DNA from: Diplolepis rosae
Lineage: Eukaryota > Arthropoda > Insecta > Hymenoptera > Diplolepididae
Length of the DNA: 64,000 nt
Reading direction: 5' to 3'
Assembly (NCBI GenBank): GCA_030998225.1
Contig: JAPYXD010000704.1
Coordinates: 6,262,001-6,326,000 of the forward strand
The translations under genes were made by a program, and so were the position numbers. The notes below the pieces were generated by a model. That model did not search any database. It worked only from the letters and a program-made list of their open reading frames with translations, and had not been told where the DNA came from. Within the stretch, counting starts at the first letter, position 1. Each line of letters begins with the position of its first letter. Below are positions 21,901-34,689 of the stretch, piece by piece.

Positions 21901-24900
21901 TGTATTTCAGAAGTGAGATTCGCGTTAGCCAAGGGATACATTTTAAATAAATGAAATCTGCTTCAGGCACTTTTAAAAATAAAGTAAAATGACAATCCAT
22001 AAACATAAGCTTGAAGTGATGGAGGATATTTTTCTTTTAGCAAAATGAATACCTTCGAAGAGTCTGCGAAATAGATCGTGAAAACATAAAAAATTATATT
22101 GAATAGAGTCTGCAAACTTACTGTTTCTTTAGGCACGTCAGTGGACAGACATTGTTGGCTTTCACATTATGCGTAATAGATCGTATGCCATCCAACCACG
22201 TCTGCAATAAAGTAATAAATTCACTCAAATAAAAATCACTACCTGAACAAATATTAGAAAATAAAATCAGGTGTATACTATATTAACGCCATTTTATAAT
22301 TCCATATCGAAATAGTTTCTAGAATTTTTACAGAAAAATTCAAAGAGAAATCCTTGATTAGTCAAAGAAATAAAATTTTATTTTAAAAACTCAGTTACAT
22401 CTAATGGCTCATAAAAACGTGTTTCCGTTTTTTCAAAGTGACATAAGAAATTTAAAAAATATAGACACGTTGCACAAGTTATGAAGATTTTTTTAATTGG
22501 AAATCCCAGCTCAGTAAATTATTCATTGTAAAAACAGATTTTGGTGCATACTTAAAGGATTAAGAAAGCCATTAAAAATGAAAGCATTTCCAAACGTCTG
22601 AATTTATAACTTCATCGTATATCTTCCAAATAAAATTTCATGGATATAAAATACATTCATGTACTTGAATTCCTCGACGCTTAATAATTAAATTGTTCAA
22701 ATTTCAAGAGAGTTTTAATCCTTGAAATTAAATTTAATTGGGTCGAGGTTTTCTTCAATCAAAAATAAAATAAACCACAGATTTTTTATCTCTATCGAAA
22801 TTTTATACGTAACAGCCACATTCTTGTTATAGTTTCTCAGAGAATGTTAGTCTGAAACGAGTTTTTACAAAAACTATATAAATCTTCTTAATTGTGTGTT
22901 AGTAATATTCTGTTTAACGATTTTCCTTTTAAACTTTTTGTGTTCTGAACTAGCATGAATTTTTAAAAAGCGGCTATTAATGATGAATAATTATCTGTTC
23001 AATAAAAAGATTTTGCCCATTTACAAGAATCATATAGCTGAAGGGACTATTCAAATCAATAAAAAGCACTGATATACGAATTTACAAATGAAAATTTTGT
23101 ATATTGGCTTTTATTTGTAAATTCGATGTGAATCAATTACCTTTGCTGTAGCAGCATCAGGGCACACGACATGCTGGTAATTAATATTCGTGTAATCTGC
23201 ACCAGAACAAATCGTCAAACTTTTTTCCTCCAATTGTTCCCCATGTTTTCCAATGAACTTATCAAGCAATTTTGGGTCCTGTCAAGATAAATTTAACCCT
23301 AATTTAGGTGTTTGTTTGGGGAATCTATAATCGCTAATGAAAAATATTGTTTAGAATTTGATTGACAACGGTCATAACAGACTTTCAAACCTGCCCTGGC
23401 GAAAGTTTCGGATTGAAATTCAATTCGAGCGAATAAAAGCTTTTCCAAGCCATTCCTAAATCTGTTTTCGATCTATTCCGAGTCACTCTGAACCAATCCA
23501 AAAGCGTTTTGAATATCGCTTAATGCAAATCGATTTAAAATCAATCAGGCCCAATCCGATTCATTCCGGCTCAATCCAAATAAATGCGAATTCGGATTGA
23601 TTCCTTTCCAAAAATTTCGCCTAGGTGCGTCGCATTCTATTAGTTTCCGACAACAGATCCTATATCAGGAAGATCGTTAGAACGCCGTAATGAAAAGTTT
23701 TATGACATATGATTAACAGTTGATTTGAAGACAGATAATAATAAAGAAAGGCATTATCAATAAACACAGGTGCACTCAAAAATAACTTCTATTCAAATTA
23801 AAATAATCACTTGTTTACCTTACTTTTTTTAAATTTAAAATACAAATTTGTTTATATTATGAAAAAGTATGTTTGATTTTAAAAAATATAAAATTTGAAT
23901 AAAACAAATTCGGTGTTGAAATTATTTGCTTAATTTAGAAGAATAGTATTTTGATTCAACCAAAGTAGTTTTTTCAACAAAATTTTTTTTCAATTTCAAA
24001 AATAATATTGTTAAATGCACTAAAGATTAAATTAGTTTATAAAGAAGAAAGTTAAGTAAAACATTTTTTACCATCAAGGAAATGTTATTTGGCCCTTATA
24101 GCAATGTACAGATTTGTTCAATTGGAATAGATTTTGGCTGAGTATAAAAAACTTTTCTGAGTGTGCGCATAAAGCTTAGTTGCACTTTCTCTTAATTATA
24201 ATTCTTAAATTTGTTCAATTATTCCATTCAGTGACTAATTTCTGACACATAAATAAATCTGCAGAGTCAAATTCATACTGATAAGAGTCAAAACCAACTA
24301 ATTAAATATTTAAAAATGAGTCAATAAAACTACGCGTTAAAATTAACAGCGTCTTACTTTTCCGATTAAGATGAAAACTTTCTCACTAAATTGTTATCAT
24401 TATTGTTATTATTAGTGGATAAAATTAGGCAATAATTATTTTATACAAATTCAATTAAAAAATACTCTATTAGAATTTTATTAGTTTTACACTCAGGAAA
24501 AAGATTTAATTGAATCAAAGAAAATTATTTTCTTGAAAGACTTTCTTTGATTCAAAGAAATGATTAATTTGATTAGAATAAAATTTGTTTTATTCAAAGA
24601 AAGTATCATTAAACCAAATGAAAATTTGTTCAAATAAAATAAATTGTTGCCTTAAATCAAACAAATTATATCTTTGACTACACATCAATGAATTAATATT
24701 TGTTTGAATCGAACAAATGTCATTAAATTCAAATAATTTTTTTGTTTGAATAAAAAAAAGCCTTTCAAACAAATTATTTTCTTTCATTCAATCAAATATT
24801 TTTTCTGAGTGCAGACAACATTTCTGTCGAAAACTATCTCAATTTTCAACGTAGGATCTAATGTTGGATTTTTCAATAGGAAAATAATTGCATTTTTTTT

Positions 24901-25864
24901 ACCTTAGGCACACCACCGGCTCTTATGTCGCTTACTTGACACAATTCGATGACGTCTCCATCCTATAATGAAAGATAAAAGTACAATATGACAGAGAATA
25001 TTAATAATTGAACGTGAAGGTTTTTTAACTTTAGAGAATATATATATTGCAAAAGAAATTGCAAGGTAAACTTTTATGACAAAAAGCGCACTAACAAGCA
25101 ATTAAAATCTTTAGTTTTCCAATAGTTCCAAAGGTTTGTAAATTTGTGCAAGTGGAGTACTGGAGTTACACAAAAAGAGAAAAACACAATATAACCAAGC
25201 TAGAATTAAAATAGGAAGCCGTTAGTTTACGGTATTTATAACCAGAATAAAGAACCATTATTCATTATTCAGAACAAAGGAATATAAAGTACAAACGAGC
25301 AATTAATCAATACGAAAACGTGACTGTCAGAATATTTTATTAGTATTAATATTTTATTTACATTTGATATTTCCAATAATGAATAAAAATAAGTATGATG
25401 AATTTCTTATAAATGCTTAAGCATTCTTGATTAATATTTCTTTAAATAAATAGTTGCAGAAAATGAAATGAGTGTAATTATAAAAAATGTTAGGTATAGA
25501 TTTTTCCAAATTATACTTTCTAAGATAAGTTTTTTTTCAGCTAAAGCTTAAAAGGATAAAAAAACAAATTCACGATGAAATTATGAATAAAATGATATTC
25601 GGATTTTACATTAAATTCAAAAATTTGTATTGATTTTTGGGGACAAAGGAGAGTAGGGGATGAGAAGATGCTGAAAGAGCGTTATATACAAACCCTTCCT
25701 TCACTCTGCCAGTAGATAAAGAAACCATATTCATCGACCTTGAACGTGCAGTTCAATTCTATTTCCGTATTATCCTTTTCTTCAGTCCATCGATCGAAGA
25801 TACATCCATTGCGAAGAGGTTCTGGCACCTCTATTTGCCAATTGAACTCAAATCTCTTTGTCAT
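14525..25864 (-). CDS. norpA: norpA: visual phospholipase C-beta, 18 coding exons, 1101 aa
   Basis: PI-specific PLC-beta that splits PIP2 into IP3 and diacylglycerol at the membrane downstream of Gq; in flies it drives phototransduction. Coding exons, 5' to 3': 25694-25864, 24903-24962, 23141-23278, 22122-22201, 20649-20784, 20472-20572, 19986-20152, 19626-19836, 19183-19441, 17325-17525, 17026-17221, 16799-16956, 16522-16728, 16072-16444, 15839-15988, 15583-15760, 14676-15126, 14525-14593. All introns are GT-AG and the phases agree throughout. The start at 25864 ([14 protein letters not shown]) matches the NorpA N-terminus and has an in-frame stop 15 nt upstream. Order: PH-like, EF hands, X box (catalytic His328 in SSHNTY and His375 in THGKA), linker, Y box, C2, coiled-coil tail. 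It ends in EFCA, like fly NorpA (about 1095 aa). A 5' UTR acceptor (TTCCAG) at about 25.92 kb implies non-coding exons further upstream. Four of 17 donors are GTTTGT. Confidence 0.95.
15209..15436. mobile_element. MITE with internal 32-bp repeats, in a norpA intron
   Basis: The ends AGGGCGACCAT and ATGGTCACCCT are inverted repeats. Inside, CTGTCCTA(C/T)NTTGTC plus CTTTTTCAAACTTTT repeats about three times between 15271 and 15360. It lies in the intron between exons 16 and 17. The terminus resembles hAT-type MITEs (GGGTGACCA), but I see no 8-bp duplication. Confidence 0.6.
16072..16444 (-). CDS. norpA: norpA exon 14: C2 domain
   Basis: A 373-bp exon (residues about 696-819) with [57 protein letters not shown] and [18 protein letters not shown]: a typical PLC C2 beta-sandwich. 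It ends in phase 1 with donor G/GTTTGT. Confidence 0.93.
16522..17525 (-). CDS. norpA: norpA exons 10-13: X/Y linker and Y box
   Basis: Exon 10 begins [20 protein letters not shown] and runs into an acidic linker ([13 protein letters not shown]); exon 11 adds a Gln/Gly-rich stretch. Such X/Y linkers normally auto-inhibit PLC-beta. The Y box follows with [20 protein letters not shown], then [39 protein letters not shown] and [20 protein letters not shown]. The exon 9/10 intron holds a 1.37-kb inverted-repeat element. Confidence 0.93.
17576..18945. mobile_element. 1.37-kb inverted-repeat element in norpA intron 9
   Basis: Arms of about 520 bp (17576-18100 and 18427-18945) are near-identical inverted copies around a 0.33-kb centre. 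The tips read ACTAAGAGTCAAG and its complement. Both arms carry the same 62-64 codon frame ([20 protein letters not shown]...), so that frame belongs to the repeat and is not a host exon. Transcribed as part of the norpA pre-mRNA it would fold into a very long hairpin. Confidence 0.85.
19183..19836 (-). CDS. norpA: norpA exons 8-9: catalytic X box
   Basis: Residues 285-441. Exon 8 (19626-19836) carries [35 protein letters not shown] with the first catalytic His (328), and the Arg/Gln-rich Ca/PIP2 pocket. Exon 9 (19183-19441) carries [20 protein letters not shown] with the second catalytic His (375), then [13 protein letters not shown] and [13 protein letters not shown]. All expected active-site residues are present, so the enzyme should be active. 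Confidence 0.95.
19986..20784 (-). CDS. norpA: norpA exons 5-7: EF-hand region
   Basis: Residues about 150-284. Exon 5 (20649-20784) encodes [20 protein letters not shown] through [15 protein letters not shown]. Drosophila norpA has a pair of alternative exons encoding this stretch. I looked for a second version in the adjacent introns and saw none, so a single form is likely here. Exon 6 gives [20 protein letters not shown] and exon 7 [15 protein letters not shown] through [19 protein letters not shown]. Confidence 0.92.
20933..21339. mobile_element. TTAA MITE, internally deleted copy, in norpA intron 4
   Basis: TTAAGGTAGTTGTG at the left and CACAACAACTACCTTAA at the right, with mirrored TTACTATCGC and TTCTCTACAACT blocks shared with the 7600-8272 copy. 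It is about 260 bp shorter than that copy, the loss being in the right arm. TTAA is present at both ends. Confidence 0.78.
22122..25864 (-). CDS. norpA: norpA exons 1-4: PH-like domain
   Basis: Residues 1-150. Landmarks are [42 protein letters not shown] and [10 protein letters not shown], in the order seen in PLC-beta PH domains, which bind membrane and G protein partners. Exons 1-3 are in phase 0 and exon 4 ends in phase 2 (CA/GTAAGT). The introns are long (0.73, 1.62 and 0.94 kb); the second carries a MITE at 24.49-24.81 kb. Confidence 0.92.
24491..24813. mobile_element. MITE with CACTCAG(A/G)AAAAA ends, in norpA intron 2
   Basis: The left terminus, CACTCAGGAAAAAGATTTAA, and its right-end complement (..ATTTTTTCTGAGTGC) bracket AT-rich DNA full of TTCAAAGAAA and GTTTGAAT words in both orientations. 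A partial relative is at about 60.40-60.51 kb. Confidence 0.6.
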
Positions 25865-25879
25865 CTTCTCCAAGCGCTA

Positions 25880-28700
25880 CTTCAAGCTTATCCACAGTGA
25901 ATGATGTTTTCTGTTGCTGCTGGAAATACATTTTTAGAAACTCTTTAGAAAAGTCCTTTCCACAGAATGATAGATGTACAATTAAAGTGGTCCTTTACTA
26001 GAAGGAAAATTTATCACTCTTCCTTTTTTAAAGAATTTTCTGTATAGGAATAGATTTATTAATTCTGGATTCTGTTAAATAGGCGTAAGTAAATAATTTA
26101 ATAAGAATTGCAGAAGAGTTTGGAAAATAAAAAATGCTTTAAGATTCCTAAGAATTTTAGAAATTCATCCTTTTTTAAAAATATTTTAACATTTATTATC
26201 GAAAGGTTCCATAACTTTACGACTCTCGAATTTCCTCTCGAAAAGGTCGAATTGTTTAGGAATTTTAGAAAAAATATTATCCTGTATAAATAATGAAAAT
26301 AGGTTAGCAATCCGCAAAGTGTAGAAAAGTAACACATTCATGAATAATTTTAATTTAACCCTCGACTTTCCAAGTTGAATTCTCATCACGTTTTCCCGCA
26401 CGAGGGTTGCTATTCAGCTCACTGCGGGCATTACTTCGAAATAAGTAAATAATGAAATTCAGAAACTCTAAAACTTTGTGAATTATGACGCAAGATTCAA
26501 TTATTAACACAACACATTATATGGTACTTGATAAAATAACATCAATATTATTCATATAGAAAACATAGCTTTTAAATCCATTTACGAAAAAAGTACGATA
26601 AGAAATTTGGGCGACTGATTCTTCACGGATACAAATAGAATTTCCTTATGGTTGACGTATCTTCAATAAAATAAAAAGAAAGTTGCTTAGTGACGGAATG
26701 GGAAGTAAAAAAATTTTGCAAAAAAGTAATTTTTATTTGACGCAATTTGACAAAATTGACAGGTGTATTTATAAACTCAATTTAGATTGAGCCGTTGTGC
26801 TAGTTAAGCCTAATGCTTATAATGTGATTATCTGAAACAACGCATCACATCAAATTGACAACGTTACATTACAACTTGCCAATCAATTTTCGACCCCAAT
26901 ATACGCACTTTTACGTCATCCCTTAACAGGTTTGCTTTGCGGCTAATCGGTTGTTAATCTTCTTATGTCGGAGACTCGACAGTTTCTTCAACCTAGAAAT
27001 ACAATAGCTTGATGAGTCTCAAACTTTTTCTGCGACTCTTATTTTTACGATGGAGTAAGGAAAAAGATTTGTGATTCCCAATCAAAGCACGAAATTGCAA
27101 AAGTGGATTAAAATAACTTTCAGGTCGATGAACGTCCTTGAGCCACAAGTCATATATGTAATAATACGATCATAAAAGTTTATAAGAGATGCTGCACATT
27201 CTTCATCATATCGTAACACTAAATATTTCAGTGAAATGGAGATAAAATAAAATGTGAAAAACAGAGCAAAGACAAAAAATAATAGATTAAATTTAAAAAA
27301 TTTTAATTTTGTTGTACAATTGCTCGCGGTTTTTTTTACTTGAAATCCACTCAGAAAATAGTTTTATTTTTATTGCTAAAAAAATTTATTAAAAAGTTAT
27401 ATATTTCATAATATTTGAAAATGTATAAAAAATGTTATGCTTTTGTTTTGGCAAAACATCTGAGAAAAGAATATTGAAAGTATTCAATATAATTTACTAA
27501 ACTTACGAACCAGTTTTCTACATAATGCTTCATATTTCAGAATACTTTGCGTAACAAGAAAATTTTCCAGATGTAAGAGCATTGGAAATATTATTGCTGA
27601 GTGGTAAGATAGCAAAAGGGAGAATTAAAAACTCGAGGCGTACTTTTGGCAAAGTTTCAAGAACCAAACTACTATCACCATAAACATGTTTCAGCCTTAA
27701 ATTAAAACTGTACATACTGCCTGTGTTATATTTATGAGAAAAGAATTTTCTTAGTTTTGCTTGTTCCCATTTCTGTTGACTTTCGTAAAAGCCATATTTT
27801 AAGGTCTACAATTTTCAGTAACACACTTTCCTGTATACATGAATTCATCATTATACATATTCAATGCTCTCTCATAAAAACTTTGTTCAAGTAAAAAGTT
27901 ATGATGAAAATTGGTGAATATTTTAAAGGAAATAAAATCAAACTCTCGGAACATGATCTTCCCTCAATCTCGTATTTTCCTTGAACTTTCTTCCCAAGAA
28001 AATGAGTTATGAGGTAAATATCATTTTTTATAATCAGATTCAGATATATGTTTTGCCCTTGATCGAAAACAACAAGAAACTAATCTGATTAGGTAGCCTT
28101 GCTAAGAGATAGAAAAAAGTATGTCACTTGATATCTGTTCATAAAATTGATTCAATTCTCTATTGTTGCATGTTTTCTGTCCAAAATGACCTTAAAACCA
28201 TTTGGAAATTGCCACATTTTAATATTTCAATCACATCTTATAAGTTATTCTCTTCGCAGGGTCACGTGTTCGAGTATTCATTGCTTTAAACAGTATGTTT
28301 AACATCCATATCTTTATTTTCCCAGGTGAAATAATGGTGTTATAGATTCATCTCGTAACATGGAATCACTCATGTGGAATTGATGAAAAAGCAACAGGCC
28401 GTCTGTTATATGTATTATGTTTGTTTTGACACCATCACCATCGAAACGCTTCACATAACTCGATGAACTCTACAAAGCTACTTTTGAGACAAAGATACAC
28501 CCTTTTTCACAAAAAAGTGTAACGAACATTCGATTTCCAATATTCTCTGCAAAAATAATCTTGGATGTCCTACACGCTTCTATATGATGTATATTTTAAT
28601 TATTTCATGTTAATGGTTCTCTCTTAAAAAAAATTCGCAACATTTTCGGAACCAGCAAACCGTTTGATAGATAGAAAGTAGCCAAAATGAAAAATCACTC
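25880..28700. other. norpA upstream region; no exon identified
   Basis: The norpA leader continues upstream of 25864 to an acceptor near 25.92 kb, so 5' UTR exons and the promoter should lie further out in this or more distal DNA. Nothing here could be assigned with confidence. A somewhat GC-richer, less repetitive patch at 26.8-27.1 kb is the best place to look. Confidence 0.4.
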
Positions 28701-28719
28701 TAAAGTTTCCAATTTATCC

Positions 28720-29532
28720 TCATTTAGGCAAATAATTTTTCATCTGAACTTTTTTTATGTATCTCATATATTTTGTCTAAAAAATGGAATTATTGAATTT
28801 TAATCGTATTTTTTGGAATTGACACGAAAAATATATGTTTTTTCATAAACTGTGTAAGACAAAACTTGTAGATCTTTTTGAAACGAACAACTTTGTATTC
28901 TTACGTTTTTTTCGTATTTCAGATATTATTGTTAAAAAATTGAATTTTGGATTTTCAATAGATTATTTTTGAATTAAAAAAAAAAAATATGCATCTTATG
29001 AAAAAATGTTACAATTCAAATTTGTAGGTCTTTATGTAGAAAATAATATTGTATCATAACGTTTTTTCGTATCTCGTATAATTTAACTGGAAAATGGAAT
29101 TTTGATATTGACTTTTTTCGAATTTGAATATGCTGTAACATTTCTAATTTTAATTTAATCAAAAAACGTTATCAGGATAATTTTCAGAGATTTATGAGAA
29201 CTATCTAAAACCAGTATTAAAATTTTTGATTTTTTCAAAAAATTATTTTCAAAAACAGAAAAGTAGTGCTCAATCCCTCAATTTTGATTGGATGTGGCTG
29301 GTTAACGAACTTGTCCTTACTTTTTCGGCTCCGATAAAGTGTGCCAAAGCACAATTCAATATGATAATTCTATCGAGAGTTATGCCGCACACGACCTACA
29401 GACAGACAGACAGGCACTTTCGTAAAAACTATTTTTTCTGACTCAGGGGGTCTCAAAACGTAAAGATTTGATGAAATTTTCGAAAGTTATTTTTCACATA
29501 AAACCAATACCTTCTCATCCATGATGAGAATA
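28720..29532 (-). mobile_element. Family C repeat, inverted partial copy
   Basis: Matches the 52.46-53.66 kb copy in reverse: it ends CTTCTCATCCATGATGAGAA at 29532. It contains the family hallmark of a CTGTCTGT-type run followed by ATAACTCTCGATAGAATTAT, here in reverse complement at 29.36-29.41 kb. The distal end is truncated. Confidence 0.7.
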
Positions 29533-32137
29533 TAAAAACTTCAAAAAAATTTAAAACATTACGTAACCAAAGTTTAATTACGAAACATGCCATGAATTTC
29601 AAAATATTTTTCCCCAAACGTTACGTAACTTTTGACCTCGATTAATTAATGATTAAATTATTCAATTATATAGAAACCTTGAAACTAGATTACCAATTTT
29701 TACATCACATTATTTTAATCTAGAATAGCACCCTTACAAATTCTATTTTTAATGCAAGAATAACACCTTATACTTTCAAATCGAAAATAAATCTGATATA
29801 TTTGAAAGCCTGGCTACACTTTTTTCCATAAAAACGTTTTTTTATTCAAATAAATGCTGCCTTTAAATTCTTAAATCCAGTTGAGGTTTCTATATTCTTG
29901 AAAGTAAAATATGTCACAAGTTTTCCTTCTCTTAAAATAATATTTAAGGGCTTTCAATTTTTTCTAACGTCAGATGGTTCTATAAAATTTTGCAGAAGCT
30001 TTTCCTTAATTTTGAAATTCGAAAACTCGAAACATTGTTGAAAACCTGGAAGTTGAAAATTCAGGTATGAATATAATATTTGAGTGGTAGAAAATTCTTG
30101 AATTTCAAGGAGAAGTTTTTATTTTTGTTCTTGAAGAATGAAGTGTTCAAACCTAGAGAAACTAGGGTACAAGGCTTCTTTTCCGGGTTAAAGTTTATTT
30201 CAGTTTCCATTGCTCTTGGATTTTGCAAAATCAAATAACACTTAATGCATTTTGTACACATGGACGGAGAGTCAAGGTCTCTACATAAGAAGTAACTGGA
30301 GAAGTTAATCGAGCTAAGATATTAAAGATTCTAAATCTTTCTGATGAACTAACAAACCTGATTCACATTACTAATATAATATTATTCTAAGTATGCTACA
30401 TTATTCTTGGAGATAATTACTCCATTGAAAAAGAATTATAAATTAGAAAACTAAAAAATAAATAAATTAGAATAACGCAATAAATAACTATTTTACATTT
30501 TTATTGCTAATGATTACTAAAAAATGCAAATTTTATTTGAACTCTGTATAAAATACCTAAATGGAGGAAATTGAAATCGGTTGGAAGAATATTGGGATGC
30601 TTATGCAAATTTAAATTGAAAAGAGAAGATTTATACAGGAAAATGTGTTTTTCTTTTAGGGGTTACGGGTAGTATGAATGTTTAAAAAATCAATTTTTTT
30701 TGCATTTTATTAAAGTATAATACAAAATTACGAAAATCTTCTGTAAAAATTTCAAGTAGATCCAATGAATAGTTTTGAATATACTTTTCCTACTAGCGGG
30801 AAAAACATTTATTTTACTCGTGTGGTTGTTATCCTCGCTTTGCTCCAGCATCAAACTTTACACTTGCAAAATACATTTTCACTAAAATTTTTTTTGTTAA
30901 ATGAGCGCTTTTTCCCCTCTAAATTCATAAGTAAACTTTCAGAGGCCGCCATTTTGCTTAGTTTGACAAAAAAGCTTTGATTAAGCACCGGATAAACTAT
31001 TAAAATAATAATTTTTTTTGTTCCATTGATTTTAGATAAACCAGTAAGAAGTACTGATAACTTGTTTCAGAATTAATATTTTTATTTGAAATTTTCGTAA
31101 AAATTACTTAAAACATGATGTAGATACTTGATATTATGTATTAAATAGAAGACATACAACAGTTCGATAAAAATTCTTGAAAATGTCTACTTTCTCACGC
31201 CTCTGACTACCCATGACCCCTGAAGAAAAAGTATCGACTTTTATAATTGATTATTCTATACAAATTATACTTTTCATCAAAGATAATTTTATGCGCCCAA
31301 ACAAATTTTCATTTTCAATAAAAAAATTATTTTGGGTTGAGTAAACATTTTTTTGTTTGTATAATAACAAAATTTGAAGATAGAGCCAACCAAAATTTTA
31401 TTGATTCAACCAAATACTTTTGTGAGTGTATGAATTTCAAGAGAATTTATCTTAGAAAACTTACTGCATGATTGATATTGAATGTCAAAAATCCAAGATA
31501 TTAAATACGAATACTTTCTTTTGATTTAGTTCAAAACTTTTTACCTTGTGAAACATTTATGTTTCCCCCAAGTTGAATTGTTATTTTATGCTTCAAGCAT
31601 ACATTATCAAAATATCATGGCTAAATTTAAATTGATTTATAGCTTTTTAAGGCTTAGTTTAAACCGAATTTGCATCTTTCTTTAACTTATCTTACACCAT
31701 TTTATACTTTTATGTGACTATAAATAAAGATAGAATGTCATGAATAGTTTACAATTTAGTTTTCCAATTTTAAAGTTTTAGACGTGCTAGAAATTTGAGA
31801 TTTTTAAGGTCTATTACATGTATGATATTTACTAAAAGAATATGAGCACATTTTTGGGAATATAGAAAGACACTTTTATTTACCTATTTACTATTTATAA
31901 TATATTCCGAATTGGAAAGATTATAACCTGCTTAGTATAGCAGAATATTTTATTCGTATAATGTATAATTATGCTTGTAAGCCAGTTTTTAGCCATTTCC
32001 GGAAAATTGGCATGATCTTCCACATCAAAAAACATAAATAAATGAAAATTGACTTTCTAACTTTAGAATTTATATAAACTAAAATCATATTTTTGTTTTG
32101 AAAACATATTTTTGAATTTGTCATCAATTTTGCAAAT
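29533..32137. other. AT-rich DNA without recognised features
   Basis: Only short chance frames. A weak MITE-like segment of the CACTCAG type (words such as GATTCAACCAAA) lies near 31.29-31.44 kb. Confidence 0.4.
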
Positions 32138-32277
32138 CCCTTCTCAAATAATCGATAGAATCCGATAGAGCTCGATTGACCCAATTAAGAAACACCATTG
32201 AATCCCATTAAATGAAATGGTTTTAATGGTGTTTCTTAATCGGGTCAATCAGATTCTATCGATTATTTTCAGAAGGG
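32138..32277. repeat. 140-bp near-perfect palindrome
   Basis: CCCTTCTCAAATAATCGATA at the left mirrors TATCGATTATTTTCAGAAGG at the right. Mirrored GAAACACCATT/AATGGTGTTTC surround a loop of about 20 nt. It is a compact MITE or hairpin element. Confidence 0.8.
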
Positions 32278-33776
32278 ATGTTTTATTTATACTTCTCTCC
32301 AAGTAATTTATGACTTTCTAGGAAACTTTCATTTATGTATCTTCCCTTGTTACTAGAAGGGATTATTTTAGTGGGATTTCCTACTTTATGGTTCTTGAAA
32401 TCTTCACACTAAATCTCTGGAAGTCAATCTTGTGTTCGAAAAGAATTAGGGCTTGACTAGAAATTTTATGATTTCAAGGTATACAAGGTTTTATATTGTG
32501 TTTATTCTATCAAATCAAAGAGAATACTCCATGTCAATTGGATTACAGTTTGATACTGCAGAATGTATAGCTGTAATCCGTTTGTAGTATAATTGTCATT
32601 TCCTGCACCGGTTTTATGCATTGGGATTTACTAGGTTAATGCGTGCTCTCCATTAAATCTAGATTTGTGTTTTAAGTAAATTTATTGCTTTGACGCATGT
32701 GCGACTCTAATCTAATCTAAAATAGCGAATCAATTATGGATATTTCTGATACTGATAAGTATTGATTATCAATATAACTTATCCTTATTAAGATAAACCA
32801 ATTGTTTTTTATCTGGTTATTTATTGTGTCCATACGTTTTTGATATAATTTATAAAGGACTTTACTGTAATTTATCTATATCCAAAAAGATTAATTAAAT
32901 ATTTTTCTATCTCATGAGAAAGGGTTCAAAAAATTAAAATGATTGAAAACAAAATTCATTTTCTAAAATATTATCTAATTTCTAAAAATAATTACTCATA
33001 AGATTGTGACAATGAAATAATATTATTTATTAAAGATTAAGAAGCAAGTGAGTTACGATTGAATCCCTACCAAGTTGTCCTACTTTTCGTTGAGTGATAT
33101 TATTTCTTTGAGAAAATTAATCATCTGAAGTAAAATACGCAACAGTTCATATTGGTCTTTCCTGCAAAAAGCTTTTGATGTAAAAAAAGGGAAATGGTTC
33201 TTTTTAATATTGAACAATAACTATTATTCATTGCTTGACAACTATTATTACCTAAGTACTTGATTTCTCATCACAATTAATAATATGTGATCAATGGTAG
33301 AAAGGACACTTGATTAATACTGATAATAAATTGATCTTATTTATTAATATCACGCAGTCTGGGATATCAGAAATCTTTACCTGCAAACCCCACACAAGAG
33401 AATTGAAGACCATGAAGCGTAAAAATTGTAAATGATAATAACTGCCGGGGGCGCAGAGTAACCCTCTGAGTATGTTCATATGATTGTTTGGAATACCAAA
33501 CTATAAAAAATAATAGACAGAGTATTGCGACGATCAATAGACATGAGGTTCTGCTCTTTACTTCTATCAACAAAAAATAAATCAAGGAATACATACTGGC
33601 CAACGTTTGCAATATCAAATTGACGTTTGAGGAAATCTGGGAAGTGGTCTGACATTCAATAATAAATTTTCCAATTATAGAAATGGTATTTATAACTCAA
33701 TTAAAAATTGGTATAAATTAAAATTCACAACGTGTAAACGTCTAATTATACTTGATGATTTTTCGCGAAAATAACC
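32278..33776. other. AT-rich DNA without recognised features
   Basis: No exon or repeat that I can support. Minus-strand frames at 33.3-33.6 kb lack start context and family similarity. Confidence 0.4.
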
Positions 33777-33926
33777 CTGGTGGATCGCATGAACTAAACT
33801 GTTACCGAATTAGGTATCATTTCGATAACGAATTGTGTAACATTTCGGTAACATGACAGTAAACTGAATAAATGGCGCAAAATTAAAATTTAAAATGTTG
33901 ATAGTGTGATTCCTTATTCAAATTAA
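33777..33926. repeat. Repeat X, left copy (host of a TTAA insertion)
   Basis: Contains CATGAACTAAACTGTTACCG and TGTTGATAGTGTGATTC. It matches 38193-38345 in reverse complement. The match continues beyond the inserted MITE at 34681 (TTAATCTAATAAACTTA), so repeat X is split by the 33923-34684 element. Confidence 0.7.
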
Positions 33927-34684
33927 GGACGTTCTCTTGCCCGTAGATGTGCTTATCCTACTCTATCATAGGTAGTGGAATTACTGTTAAGCTTTCTAAC
34001 CGAATGAGTTGAGCACCGTTTATGCGCAAAAGTAACAAAATGTGTCTTTTGCGTCGATTTGTGCGATTTGGTAACACCGCTTTCCTGTCTTTCTCATATC
34101 GAGTCGAAAGGTCGAAAGCATATGGTGTGAGAGAGGTTATATTATGAGTTTATTGACAGTTTGTAAATACTAATAAGATGTCTAATAAATTTCGCAACAA
34201 AACTGGATTTTTTATTTCACAAAAATCAGCTGCTCGTAAAAACAAAGCTCTGGAAGCAATGTCAAATGTAAGCGTACGCGCGCGCTGTTGATGCGGTGTT
34301 GCCAAGTCACCATATTTACTTCAGCAAGCCGGCTAAGAATTTGTGTAACTGCGAGTTTCAACAACGTATATCTTTAAAAGTAGTGCCGGTACACGTATTT
34401 TTTATGATGGCATATGATTCCTTATAATCTCTAGTATAATATACTAGTTTTCCAAAAAAATCTAAAGGAAATTGTGCTTTTAATGTAAAGAAAGGTATCG
34501 CGAAACTGAACTACGCCTATCTAACACATGTTAAGAGATTCAACTTTAGAGCTTAATTTCTCGATTTTAAGTACCGGTCTTGATGCTAATCTTTTTACCG
34601 CATTGTAGATCATGGTAAAAAGTACTTATTTACGAAGTTTAAAAGAAATCTAAAGAAAAGTGATTTTCAAGAGAACGTCCTTAA
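33923..34684. mobile_element. TTAA MITE, GGACGTTCTCTTG family, copy 1
   Basis: Ends TTAAGGACGTTCTCTTG and CAAGAGAACGTCCTTAA. TTAA is duplicated at both sides, proven by the single-TTAA empty site in the related sequence at 38.19 kb. Internal mirrored blocks include GGTAACACCGC and GCGGTGTTGCC. It has no gene. Confidence 0.88.
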
Positions 34685-34689
34685 TCTAA

